From positions 93,139-157,138 of the forward strand of contig NZ_CGIH01000004.1 of the NCBI RefSeq assembly GCF_000983115.1: a stretch of DNA of 64,000 nt. The letters are read 5' to 3'. Positions 16,228-24,914 of the stretch are shown here, in pieces. The translations under genes and the position numbers were made by a program. Position 1 is the first letter of the stretch. The number at the start of each line of letters is the position of its first letter. The stretch is from Syntrophomonas zehnderi OL-4 (GTDB taxonomy: Bacteria; Bacillota; Syntrophomonadia; Syntrophomonadales; Syntrophomonadaceae). The notes under the pieces are model-generated. The model was given only the letters and a program-made list of their open reading frames with translations, had not been told where the DNA came from and did no database searches.

Positions 16228-17007
16228 ATGAGAAGCAACCAGGAGTTATTTGATTTAAGCGGGCAAGTTGCTATCGTAACCGGGGGTGCTTATGGCCTGG
16301 GGGTGCAGATGGCTTATGCCTTGGCTGAAGCCGGAGCCAGTGTCGTGATTGCGGCCCGGACGGTGGAAAAATGTAAGGCGGCTGCTGAAAAGATGGAAAA
16401 AGAGCTGGGCGTAAAGGTTGTACCGGCACGCCTGGATCTGACCAAGCCGGAGGAAATCGATGCTTTATTCGAGTTGGTGATGAAAGAATTTGGCAGACTA
16501 GACATAGTTGTGAATAATGCCGGGGTCGTTTTGGTAGATCATATATTTAAATTCCCCTTAGAAAAATGGCATACTGTAATGGACACCAATCTGACCGGTT
16601 TATGGCTAATGTGCCAGCGAGCCGGGTCGATTATGACCAGGCAGGGCTATGGCAGAATTATAAATGTTTCTTCCTGCGCCGGGATGGTGGGGACGAATCC
16701 GAATTTCGTCATGTCTCCGCCTTATAATGCCTCCAAGGCAGCCGTAATCGGTCTGACCAAGGATTTGGCCGTAAAATGGGCTAAAAAGGGAGTAACGGTA
16801 AATGCACTGATTCCAGGTTGGTATGGAACCGATATGGGAGAGATGAGTTCTCCTGTACATGACGTTTTAAACCAATACTATATCCCCATGGGCCGTTTTG
16901 GCGGTGATGATGAACTTAAAGGAGCAGTTTTATTCCTGGCTTCACCCGGGGCCTCTTACTGTACGGGGACGACTTTGGTGGTCGATGGAGGTACGATCGC
17001 CCAATAA
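16228..17007 (+). CDS. Short-chain dehydrogenase/reductase
   Basis: 259-residue classical SDR: nucleotide motif TGGAYGLG (18-25), NNAGV (about 94-98), catalytic Ser in NVSSCAG, YNASK active-site Tyr/Lys, and the usual C-terminal VVDGG. Such enzymes oxidise or reduce a hydroxyl/keto group with NAD(P)H; FabG-like beta-ketoacyl or gluconate 5-dehydrogenase-type activity are the nearest guesses. Position after two CoA-transferases would fit acyl-CoA metabolism, but it has its own spacing (255-base gap). ATG behind ACGAGGGAG. Bidirectional terminator follows. Confidence 0.9.
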   Translation: MRSNQELFDLSGQVAIVTGGAYGLGVQMAYALAEAGASVVIAARTVEKCKAAAEKMEKELGVKVVPARLDLTKPEEIDALFELVMKEFGRLDIVVNNAGVVLVDHIFKFPLEKWHTVMDTNLTGLWLMCQRAGSIMTRQGYGRIINVSSCAGMVGTNPNFVMSPPYNASKAAVIGLTKDLAVKWAKKGVTVNALIPGWYGTDMGEMSSPVHDVLNQYYIPMGRFGGDDELKGAVLFLASPGASYCTGTTLVVDGGTIAQ

Positions 17008-17060
17008 TTAGATTGCCCCTCATTTTTTAGACCTTGCATTTAAGCCAAGGTAAATTAAAA

Positions 17061-17097
17061 ATAGGGAGTGCTCCCAACCAGAGCCTCCCTATCTTTT
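17061..17097. terminator. Bidirectional terminator
   Basis: ATAGGGAG(T)GCTC ... GAGCCTCCCTAT stem with CTTTTT on the plus side and ATTTTTAATTT on the minus side, between the convergent SDR and SLH genes. Confidence 0.8.
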
Positions 17098-17131
17098 TGC
17101 CCGGGCATTTTACCCCCAATTAGTTAGTATA

Positions 17132-19096
17132 TTAGTATATATGGATATCCAGAAGCTGTGTGCGTCCATGCCAGGACGTATCTGTTACGATAAAATCAGT
17201 TTTGTCAATACGCACCTGTGCCCCGATCAGATCATAGGTTTTATTGCCGTAAGTAAAATGAGCCGGGTCAGGAATCAATATTTTGCTGAAGCTGATCCAG
17301 TTGCCGCCGACTTTTATAAGAACCGTATCATCGATTCCTTCCATGTATTTGCGGTTATTATTATAGAAAATATATTTTATCGGCTGATTGGACAGATAGG
17401 CGTCATTAGACTCCGATGTCTTTAAAACATTGGTTTGCAGGCGGCTGTCATACTCGATACGGTCGATCGCGTATACCTTGTTATCATAGCGGCATTTAAA
17501 TGAAGCGTCTAATTTATACTGCTTGCCGCCGATACGAATAACATTTGTAGAAACGACCATGATCTGATCCAGATCATATATGACATTATCTTTTAGTATC
17601 TTAACCTCATCGGCATCCCGGTAGACATCATTGATAACCACCCAATTGCTGAAAGTGCTTTCACTGCAATAGAAAATAAATTTGTGGTTATTTATAGCTA
17701 TATTATTGATTTTATAAGCAGTGCCATCGACAATCATCGTCACCTGGGAGGCGGAATAGGTCTTTTGATCATACGAAAAGTTCCCGTTGGCATCTATGGT
17801 TACCTCAGACTGGCGATAACGTTTACCATCGATTATAAAGTCAATAGAGTGTATGTTATTTAGATTTAGGGTATAAGTGCCGGCAAAGATAGCCGATACA
17901 TCGCTTAAAGATAGCCCCTTTTTGATGACCGGGTCAGTTATATAAAGCAACAATTGAGTGTCGCCGGTACTGTAGCTGATCCCTTTTATATCAAAAAAAC
18001 TGCTCCCCAATTCCAGGGTAATCCTGTCCCTTAAAAGATCGTAGGTTCGGCCATCTATTTTAACCGTCTGTTTGTCTATAATCTGCATATCGGCAAGATA
18101 ATAACTGCTGTTGGCGGAATTTATGTATATTTTCACAAATTCAGCATTGTATTTGTGAGTAGCTGTGCTTACCGTGTAAATAGTCTGCGAGGACGGATAT
18201 ACAACGAGCTTGTCACCGGCGATAGTTAGTTTATTTACCTTGTAACGAACATTGTTAACGACAATATCCGGATTGTTTGTGGAAACATCCAGCTTGAAGG
18301 CATATTGACCATTGACCACCAGGTACCCGCTGGAAACAGATAAGTTTAACACGGCTATGTCAGTCATGCCTGAACGTATTATGAGCGGACTGGTTCCCAG
18401 CTTGAAAAGTTCGTCCCCAATCGCTATCGTGCCAATACTGCCGCTAACGATAGGATTTAAGCCCGGGTTGGGGGAGAGGGTTCCCTTTTTATCCAAGAAA
18501 CTGGATAAAACCGTGCAGACTTGAGCGCGGGTCATGTTACCAAAGGGCTCAAACTTACCTCCGGGATAGCCAGACATTAAACCCAGGTCGAAAGCTTTTT
18601 TAATAAAACCTTTGTAGCTGCTTTTTTCCACTTCGGCTCTATCTTCGAAGGGAGGCAGGGTTCCATTGTCGGCCTTTTCCCCCAATGCTCTAACCAACAT
18701 GGCGGCTGCCTCACTGCGTTTGATACTTTGATCTGGTTTAAGTCCGTTAGGATATTCGGAGGGCACTAATATACCGCGTTTAACAGCTTCATTTATACGG
18801 GCCTTAGCCCAGTGTTGGTTGACGTCAGTAAAGTATTTGGTGGTAGCATCCCCCGTAGTTACCCCAACACAGGCCATTAAGGCACTGGTAAATTCAGCCC
18901 GGGTCATACTATTATCGGGTCGAAATTTCCCGTCAGGATAGCCGCTGACATGACCAAGTGCTGCCAGTCTCAGAATCGAATCTTTAGCCCAGCTGTTTTT
19001 AATATCGCTGAAGTTGGCAGCGGCCAATGCCTGCCCGGGACAAACAGACACAAGTAAAAAACAGGTTAACAATAAATAGATCCAGGTCTTTTTCAC
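17132..19096 (-). CDS. SLH-domain surface protein with repeated beta-type C-terminus
   Basis: 654 residues. A signal peptide (1-26, ending QALAAA) is followed by three S-layer homology domains (about 28-85, 88-150, 150-215; e.g. FSDIKNSWAKDSI, YPDGKFRPDNSMTRAEF, YPGGKFEPFGNMTRAQ), which anchor proteins to secondary cell-wall polymer. From about 225 to the end is a tandem array of degenerate 40-60 residue units with a pattern like (I/V)xIDGxxYxLxxhxh (VKIDGRTYDLL, FIIDGKRYRQS, MIVDGTAYKIN, IRIGGKQYKLD, FTYGNKTYDLI). No catalytic motif is evident. GTG start with GGAGGG upstream. Function beyond wall attachment unknown. Confidence 0.85.
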   Translation of the reverse strand: MKKTWIYLLLTCFLLVSVCPGQALAAANFSDIKNSWAKDSILRLAALGHVSGYPDGKFRPDNSMTRAEFTSALMACVGVTTGDATTKYFTDVNQHWAKARINEAVKRGILVPSEYPNGLKPDQSIKRSEAAAMLVRALGEKADNGTLPPFEDRAEVEKSSYKGFIKKAFDLGLMSGYPGGKFEPFGNMTRAQVCTVLSSFLDKKGTLSPNPGLNPIVSGSIGTIAIGDELFKLGTSPLIIRSGMTDIAVLNLSVSSGYLVVNGQYAFKLDVSTNNPDIVVNNVRYKVNKLTIAGDKLVVYPSSQTIYTVSTATHKYNAEFVKIYINSANSSYYLADMQIIDKQTVKIDGRTYDLLRDRITLELGSSFFDIKGISYSTGDTQLLLYITDPVIKKGLSLSDVSAIFAGTYTLNLNNIHSIDFIIDGKRYRQSEVTIDANGNFSYDQKTYSASQVTMIVDGTAYKINNIAINNHKFIFYCSESTFSNWVVINDVYRDADEVKILKDNVIYDLDQIMVVSTNVIRIGGKQYKLDASFKCRYDNKVYAIDRIEYDSRLQTNVLKTSESNDAYLSNQPIKYIFYNNNRKYMEGIDDTVLIKVGGNWISFSKILIPDPAHFTYGNKTYDLIGAQVRIDKTDFIVTDTSWHGRTQLLDIHIY

Positions 19097-19249
19097 AAAT
19101 TCTCCCTCCTATTATTTATTTAAATAAAAGCGATAGAAACCAATGCTTATAACCTTTTGACTAAAACCTCCTCCATCAGCACGCTCCGCATCTATTTTCT
19201 AATTAACCATACGCATAATCCCTTGATATCTTACGCCTCAGGATGGCTA

Positions 19250-19768
19250 TTACACTTTTTCTACTTCACCGTATTCCACCCCGAAAGTTTCTACGCTGAC
19301 TTTTTGCATACGCTGAGCTTCAAAAGGTTTGTCACTGTAATTGCGTTCTACATTAACGATACGATCAACCTCATCCATGCCGGAGGTGACTTTGCCGAAA
19401 GCCGCATAATCGCCATCTAAATGTGGGGATTTCTGAGTCATGATAAAAAACTGAGAGCCAGCCGAATCTGGAAACGAGGTGCGGGCCATGGAAATAACTC
19501 CTCGGTCGTGCTGCAGGGGATTTGCAAAACCGTTAGAGGAGAATTCCCCTTTAATGCTGTAACCGGGTCCGCCGGTACCGGTTCCCTGAGGGCAGCCTCC
19601 CTGGATCATAAAACCCGGAATAACCCGGTGGAAAATGACCCCATCGTAATATCCGGATCGAATCAGAGAAATAAAGTTGTTCACGCTATTGGGCGCTATC
19701 TCAGGGTACAGTTCAATTATGATCTGATTGCCGTTTTCCATCGTGATAGTCACTTCGGGATTTTTCAA
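19250..19768 (-). CDS. Peptidyl-prolyl cis-trans isomerase, cyclophilin type
   Basis: 172-residue cyclophilin with the active-site segments FHRVIPGFMIQGG (Arg, Phe, Met, Gln), GPGYSIKGEF, MARTSFPDSAGSQFFIM and a late FGKVTSGMDEVD. It catalyses proline isomerisation during folding. No signal peptide is present, so it is cytoplasmic. TTG start at 19768 behind AAAGGATGA. Monocistronic by appearance; it lies 34 bases downstream of the gerW/ytfJ gene and could read through from it. Confidence 0.93.
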   Translation of the reverse strand: MKNPEVTITMENGNQIIIELYPEIAPNSVNNFISLIRSGYYDGVIFHRVIPGFMIQGGCPQGTGTGGPGYSIKGEFSSNGFANPLQHDRGVISMARTSFPDSAGSQFFIMTQKSPHLDGDYAAFGKVTSGMDEVDRIVNVERNYSDKPFEAQRMQKVSVETFGVEYGEVEKV

Positions 19769-19802
19769 TTTAAATCATCCTTTCTATGGTGGCCGCCAGG
19801 CC

Positions 19803-20150
19803 CTACTTATTCTTGTCTCCTTTAAATTTACCTACGATATCCGGTACCATACCCATGATTTTATCCATGGTACTTCGGTTGCTCAGCGGCAATACACTGA
19901 CCTCGTCATCCTTGATGACAATAACGGCTACCGGGGTTATTTTACCTCCGGCACCGGCACCGCCCCCGGAATTATCGCTGCCCTTTAAATCCTGGGTATC
20001 GGCTCCGGCGTTTCCGGCTCCAAACGAGACACTGGTAATGGGAATAACGGTTACATTTCCGGCCGTAATTGGTTCCCCCACGATGGTGTTGGTGCGGAAA
20101 ATTTTTTCCAATTCTTCAAATAAAACCCCGATATTTTGCGTAAGATCCAT
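19803..20150 (-). CDS. ytfJ: GerW/YtfJ-family sporulation protein
   Basis: 115 residues (start at 20150, MDLTQNIGVLFEELEKIF; AAGGAGA upstream). Shows the family pattern: an N-terminal helix, GEPITAGNVTVIPITSVSFG, a Gly-rich loop (GGGAGAGGKITPVAVIVI) and a short tail. In Bacillus YtfJ/GerW is made in the forespore and needed for normal germination. It follows a DUF2953 (YtfI-like) gene as in Bacillus, which supports the call. A longer in-frame start at 20192 lacks a ribosome site. Confidence 0.9.
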   Translation of the reverse strand: MDLTQNIGVLFEELEKIFRTNTIVGEPITAGNVTVIPITSVSFGAGNAGADTQDLKGSDNSGGGAGAGGKITPVAVIVIKDDEVSVLPLSNRSTMDKIMGMVPDIVGKFKGDKNK

Positions 20151-20208
20151 TTTATATTGTCTCCTTTCTGATATTATTATACTGGCTTTCACGTAAGGAT
20201 TCCCTTGG

Positions 20209-20895
20209 TTATTGGGCAGGTGTCAGATGAAGCTGTCTGATTGCAGGTCTGATTTTAGGATGCATTATAAAAATAATAACCTGTCCGAACAGCCTGGCCG
20301 GGCTAATCCTGCCGCTTGCCTTTAGTTCACCTTTGAAACAAGGTTCATGCCATACCCCGGTTACATCGATCTTAAAAACATGATTTAAGCTCTGCAAAAT
20401 ACCTAAAATACCCATCAGCCATCCGGTGTAATGAGGTTCGTCAAAACCAATCCAGACTTTGATTGTCATCTGCTGAGGGCGGATTACGCGCCACAGGTTG
20501 ATTGCCAGCCGCCGGATTGTCTCTCGGAATTCTAAATCCCGGGCCATATTTAACAGCGGGTGAAAAAATGTTTTAAGGGATTGGCGGTAGGGTTTTTCTG
20601 ATTGTTGTTTGACAGTACCTTTATCATCTAGATTTATACTCCGTTTGACAAAGAGCAGATACCAATTTAAGGTCTGGCTTTTCCAGTTAAAACTAATACC
20701 ATAAAGACAATTGCGGACAGAGAGATTCAGCTTGTCAGGCATCTGATCCCAAGCAGCATCGAGTTTGTAATGAAGCGGGACAAAAAAAAGAACGCTTATT
20801 ATTCCGATCAGCCCCAATAAGGCCAGCAAAAAATATCTTGCTATCAGCAGGTAGATCGCTTCCCTCACCATTATTTCAAATGCCAGTGAATCCAA
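20209..20895 (-). CDS. ytfI: DUF2953 protein, YtfI-like
   Basis: 228 residues: one N-terminal membrane segment (about 17-38, FLLALLGLIGIISVLFFVP) and a soluble domain with WYLLFVKRSI and later TIKVWIGFDEPHYTGWLMG segments typical of DUF2953. Biochemical role unknown; it is paired with ytfJ in spore formers. TTG start at 20895 preceded by GGAG at 9 bases. Confidence 0.8.
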   Translation of the reverse strand: MDSLAFEIMVREAIYLLIARYFLLALLGLIGIISVLFFVPLHYKLDAAWDQMPDKLNLSVRNCLYGISFNWKSQTLNWYLLFVKRSINLDDKGTVKQQSEKPYRQSLKTFFHPLLNMARDLEFRETIRRLAINLWRVIRPQQMTIKVWIGFDEPHYTGWLMGILGILQSLNHVFKIDVTGVWHEPCFKGELKASGRISPARLFGQVIIFIMHPKIRPAIRQLHLTPAQ

Positions 20896-21046
20896 ACCGT
20901 TCGTCTCCAGAAAAGCTAAAACCTGTTTAAAGCTTTATTTAGCTACAATTGCCCGGTAACTGGTAAATGATAGCTATAGTATAGCGCATTTAAAACATCA
21001 ATTTGTATACAATTACCTAATGTTATAAAAAAAACAAAATAATATC

Positions 21047-21075
21047 TTGATAATCAAAATATTCGGGGTTATACT
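21047..21075 (+). promoter_or_regulatory. Sigma-A promoter of radical SAM gene
   Basis: -35 TTGATA (21047-21052), 17-base spacer, -10 TATACT (21070-21075), 112 bases upstream of the start codon. Confidence 0.7.
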
Positions 21076-21186
21076 TTGGATATCAAACTACTTTTATAGG
21101 AAACTATAATATAAATCAACTTTATGGGAAAGGCTAATTCTTAAATCAGCACTAATAGTACATTAAAAAAAAGGAGGTGTTTTAAT

Positions 21187-22530
21187 ATGATCAATCAAGC
21201 TAAAAAATTTGTCGGGGAAAAAGCCGTTACCCAGGCAACCAGGTATATCAGCAAAGATCCCGAAAAAAATCTAGGTAAAGCCATAAGCCTGGCGGAGAAG
21301 CTGGCGGTCAGGGAAGACCACAAAAAACAGATCGCCACAGTAAAAACCTACCTGCTCGATCCCGAATCAAACTGGCATGAGCTTTATGTTCGCACTATGA
21401 CTGAATCAAACCAGAATGTCCGCGAGCGGCTGGCGGTTGATTTCGTTATAAATGCTGTTTTGGCAGGTATTCCCCGTCAATATGAATTGGCTGAAAAACT
21501 TGGTTATAGCATTCCCTGGGCTATCCTTATCGACCCCACCGATCGATGTAATCTGCGTTGCACTGGTTGCTGGGCGGGAGAATATACCAAGAAAAACGAT
21601 TTGGAGTATGAACTGCTGGATAGGATTATCCGGGAAGGTGAAGAACTGAATATTTTTTTCTACGTTTTCTCAGGAGGAGAACCCTTGGTTCGCAAAGATG
21701 ACCTTTTGAAGCTAGCTAACAGCCATCCTAATAGTATTTTTCACGTATTTACTAACGGAACCTTGATTGATGATGAATTTGCCAAAGCTTGCGCAAAGGC
21801 GGGCAATATAACCTTTGCCATAAGTATTGAAGGTTTTGAGGAAACTACTGATTTTAGACGTGGAGCAGGTACTTTCCAAAAAGTTATGCAGGCCGCCGAT
21901 GTACTAAAGGAGCATGGGTTGATATTTGGTTTTTCCGGTACTTATCATCGCAAAAACGCTGAGGAAGTTACATCGGATGAATTCATCGACCTGCTGGTAG
22001 ATAAAGGTTTTCGTTTTGGCTGGTATTTTACTTACGTACCAGTGGGGTCTGACACCGATTTGGATTTTATGGCAACTCCTGAACAAAGGGCTGATGTGTA
22101 TTGGCGGATTCAACATCTGCGGGAAACCAAACCGATTTTTTTGGCCGACTTTTGGAATGACGGCGTGACTACCGGTGGTTGTATAGCTGGCGGTCGGCGT
22201 TACTTCCATATTAATGCGGCTGGAGACGTTGAACCCTGTGCTTTTATCCATTACGCTACCTGCAATATTCGTGATATGAGTGTAAAAGAGGCACTGGGCA
22301 ATCAGCTTTTCCTAGAATATCAAAAACGTCAGCCATTTAATAACAACCATATGCGGCCCTGTCCACTGATTGATAATCCGGATAGTTTAGCGGCCTGTGT
22401 TAATGAGAGTTGTGCTTACAGCACCCAAAACAAGTCGGTAGATGTAAACCAAATTGCTCAAAACCTGGCAGATTATGCAAACGCCTGGGGCGAAAAAGCA
22501 GATCAGATCGTTAACGAGCATTTCAAATAA
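21187..22530 (+). CDS. Radical SAM/SPASM-type protein with N-terminal helical domain
   Basis: 447 residues. Residues 1-108 are helical and charged; the radical SAM cluster ligands are Cys121, Cys125 and Cys128 (DRCNLRCTGC), followed by SGGEP and the TIM-barrel core. The last ~110 residues hold a SPASM-like cysteine set (GGCIAGG, EPCAF, YATCNIRD, RPCPLID, AACVNESCAYS) that could bind extra iron-sulfur clusters. Enzymes of this build modify peptides or proteins or make cofactors; no precursor peptide gene is adjacent, so the substrate is unknown. AAAGGAGGTG precedes the ATG. Own promoter and terminator, so single-gene transcript. Confidence 0.85.
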   Translation: MINQAKKFVGEKAVTQATRYISKDPEKNLGKAISLAEKLAVREDHKKQIATVKTYLLDPESNWHELYVRTMTESNQNVRERLAVDFVINAVLAGIPRQYELAEKLGYSIPWAILIDPTDRCNLRCTGCWAGEYTKKNDLEYELLDRIIREGEELNIFFYVFSGGEPLVRKDDLLKLANSHPNSIFHVFTNGTLIDDEFAKACAKAGNITFAISIEGFEETTDFRRGAGTFQKVMQAADVLKEHGLIFGFSGTYHRKNAEEVTSDEFIDLLVDKGFRFGWYFTYVPVGSDTDLDFMATPEQRADVYWRIQHLRETKPIFLADFWNDGVTTGGCIAGGRRYFHINAAGDVEPCAFIHYATCNIRDMSVKEALGNQLFLEYQKRQPFNNNHMRPCPLIDNPDSLAACVNESCAYSTQNKSVDVNQIAQNLADYANAWGEKADQIVNEHFK

Positions 22531-22554
22531 CGGAATCAAATAAATTTATTATCG

Positions 22555-22604
22555 AAAACCCCCTTTTAGAAAATCGGCTTTAAGGGGGTTTTGTTTTGTT
22601 TTTA
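22555..22604 (+). terminator. Terminator after radical SAM gene
   Basis: AAAACCCCCTT / AAGGGGGTTTT 11-bp stem followed by a T-rich tail (GTTTTGTTTTT). Confidence 0.9.
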
Positions 22605-22732
22605 AAATGGGATTTAGATTTATTAAAATACCTGATTAGGTATAATTAAAAAAAAACGCATCCTAACCGATAATAATTATATTAGTAAACATTTAAACAC
22701 TTTGTTAATCTTTCCTAACGGGTGGGGTTATT

Positions 22733-24211
22733 TTGCATAAGAATAATTTCTATATGCTCATTATCGTTGTGGCTGTTCTTTGCGCATCAGCTTTTTTTTA
22801 CTTTGACCAGAAGGTCATAGGGCAGGCTCCTCTGGCTGCGCTGCAAAAAAAAGAGACTAACGGTGGGAAAAAACCACCCCTTTTTCCGTCTCCGGAAAAA
22901 ACCATTTACAAAATGCAGCTATATTTAGATACAGAAAACCATACCTTACATGGCTCTACCTTGCTTACTACCCAAAACACATCAGGTCGGGATCTGTCGG
23001 AACTATGGTTTACGGTGTACCCCAACTGCTTTCGCGATTCCCGGCATTCACCTGCACCTACCTCGGCATATTATGCTGGTTTTAATGAAGGCTGGCTGGA
23101 AATTGATTCTCTGCGGGTTAACGGTTCACCGGCTCAGTATAGCGGTCGGGGTGCCTGTTTAAGGGTGAAGCCTGCTGCCCTAATCTTAAGTGACGGTGAC
23201 CTTAAGATTGAAATGACCTGGAGGGTAAAAATACCTCGGGTTAAGTATCGTTTTGGCAGTAAGGACACAACCTATATGCTGGGAAATTTTTACCCGGCTT
23301 TAAACGTCTTGGGCACCAGTGGATGGCACAATGCGTATAATGCAGATTTCGGAGATCCATTCTGTTTTCACACCGCTGATTATCAGGTGGTCCTAAATAT
23401 TCCCAGCGGGTATAACTTTGTTTCTACGGGTAAAACTGTAGATGCGCAATCCGAGGATAACGGTCGCGAAATATACCTGGTACAGGCAGAAAATGCTCGT
23501 GACTTTTGTTTGCTGGTGATGTATGATTACACGAAGATTGAGGAAAAGATAAAAGGAATTACGGTTCAATGTTATTACCCTGGGACCAACCATCAGGTGG
23601 CCAAACAGACTTTAAGGCAATCGGCCCGGATATTAAACTATTATGCCTGTCAGTTCGGCTCCTACCCTTATGAAACCTTTAAGACAGTTTTTGTCCCCAT
23701 GCAGGGCTTCCACGGAATGGAATATTCCGGGGTAATATTTTTGCAGGAAGATCTGCTAAAATCGGGTACTGATAAAAGCAACCAGTTCATACTGGCGCAT
23801 GAGATTGCCCATCAGTGGTGGTATGGAATGGTTGGTAACGATCAGTTAAGGGAACCTTGGCTGGATGAAGGGTTAGCCAACTGGTCAGCCTATCAATACC
23901 TGCATGCCGTAGAAGGTCAGGCTTGGCCGGATTTAATCTGCCCCCAGGATATGGATCTAGGCAAACAACTGGCCCAAATGAATTCCCGTGAGGATTACTA
24001 CCTGACTGCCTACCGCGGCGGAGAAGCATTTTGGTTTGGCTTGGAGGAAGAGATTGGGCATGAGATCGTAATAAAAATCTTGCGCCGTTATTTAGCTGAA
24101 TTTAAAAATGATATTGCCAGCTCGCAAGATTTGATAAGAATTATCAAAAATGAAGCCGGTCAGAATATAGACGAATATATTAATAAATGGTTTTCTCCTG
24201 CGAATACTTAG
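22733..24211 (+). CDS. M1-family (aminopeptidase-like) zinc metalloprotease, membrane-anchored
   Basis: 492 residues. An N-terminal hydrophobic segment (FYMLIIVVAVLCASAFFYF) acts as signal or anchor. The M1 core has the substrate motif GMEYSG and zinc motif HEIAHQWW, with the third ligand Glu in EPWLDEGLANW 18 residues on. The C-terminal helical domain of long M1 enzymes is missing, as in many short bacterial M1 members. Likely an extracytoplasmic aminopeptidase acting on peptides. TTG start at 22733 after GGGTGGGG. Confidence 0.88.
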   Translation: MHKNNFYMLIIVVAVLCASAFFYFDQKVIGQAPLAALQKKETNGGKKPPLFPSPEKTIYKMQLYLDTENHTLHGSTLLTTQNTSGRDLSELWFTVYPNCFRDSRHSPAPTSAYYAGFNEGWLEIDSLRVNGSPAQYSGRGACLRVKPAALILSDGDLKIEMTWRVKIPRVKYRFGSKDTTYMLGNFYPALNVLGTSGWHNAYNADFGDPFCFHTADYQVVLNIPSGYNFVSTGKTVDAQSEDNGREIYLVQAENARDFCLLVMYDYTKIEEKIKGITVQCYYPGTNHQVAKQTLRQSARILNYYACQFGSYPYETFKTVFVPMQGFHGMEYSGVIFLQEDLLKSGTDKSNQFILAHEIAHQWWYGMVGNDQLREPWLDEGLANWSAYQYLHAVEGQAWPDLICPQDMDLGKQLAQMNSREDYYLTAYRGGEAFWFGLEEEIGHEIVIKILRRYLAEFKNDIASSQDLIRIIKNEAGQNIDEYINKWFSPANT

Positions 24212-24279
24212 CGCAAACAGACAGAAAATAGAATTTAAACCCTATATCTTTTTCTTTTTGTCTTTTATTTAGGGTGCTA

Positions 24280-24639
24280 TCAGACCTGGGCACCGTTATT
24301 TTTAAGTACCTGAAGCACGCTTTCGCTTTGAGTATCATCGGTTACCAGGGCAATCATATGGGTGAAGCCGCCTGTCCCATTGTGGGCATAACCACTGACC
24401 ACGGGGCTGGCAGCCAGCAGAGGGCCAAAGGAACGATAATCTTCAGGATTGTTACTGGCTGTGGTTAAGGAAGCAATGGAAGTGGGCACAGCAGTACCGC
24501 CCATGCGGGTGTAGTTGGATATCCTGTCCACCCGGGCATCGGTAATGCCCAGGGATTTTAATTGAGTAACGGCATTTAAGGCATCCGCTTCATTCGTAAA
24601 GTATGCTAGAATTGATCTTTCACCTGGTTGAAGCTGCAA
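24280..24639 (-). CDS. Small conserved-looking protein of unknown function
   Basis: 119 residues from a TTG start at 24639; the ATG at 24645 directly abuts the AGGAGGT site, which leaves no spacing. The protein starts LQPGERSILAYFTNEADALNAV and could form a ferredoxin-like alpha/beta fold resembling small stress-associated proteins of Firmicutes. A middle segment is rich in Gly, Ser, Thr and Pro, and the C-terminus (SVLQVLKNNGAQV) returns to helix. No motif, signal peptide or membrane segment was recognised and no function is proposed. Confidence 0.7.
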   Translation of the reverse strand: MQLQPGERSILAYFTNEADALNAVTQLKSLGITDARVDRISNYTRMGGTAVPTSIASLTTASNNPEDYRSFGPLLAASPVVSGYAHNGTGGFTHMIALVTDDTQSESVLQVLKNNGAQV

Positions 24640-24645
24640 TTTCAT

Positions 24646-24914
24646 ACCTCCTATCGTAATAAGGTTTTATGGACGCTGCTTTTTTTGATTATCGCTAGAG
24701 TTTAATTTAGGTTTTACGCAAAACATTTTAACCATCGTAGCGAAAGCCCGGAACTAAACAGGGGAATGCCCGACAAATTGCCCCGCCAGGAGACGTTCCT
24801 TGTCCAACTACCCGGTACCAGGCAGGGGCGTTTGGATTTAAAGATCAAGTATTATTAGTATTCCCAGCTTTACGGCATAATTATAGATGTATATAAAAAA
24901 TAAGGAGGACTATA
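24646..24914. other. argS upstream region, possible RNA structure
   Basis: 269 bases between divergent genes. It is GC-rich at 24735-24835 with complementary segments (TTGCCCCGCC near 24779 and GGCAGGGGC near 24821; GGGGAATGCCC near 24760). No T-box sequence was found. May be a structured leader of argS or of no significance. Confidence 0.35.

Noticed and set aside
24735..24835. T-box riboswitch before argS
   Set aside because: The T-box core sequence and specifier-loop features are not found.
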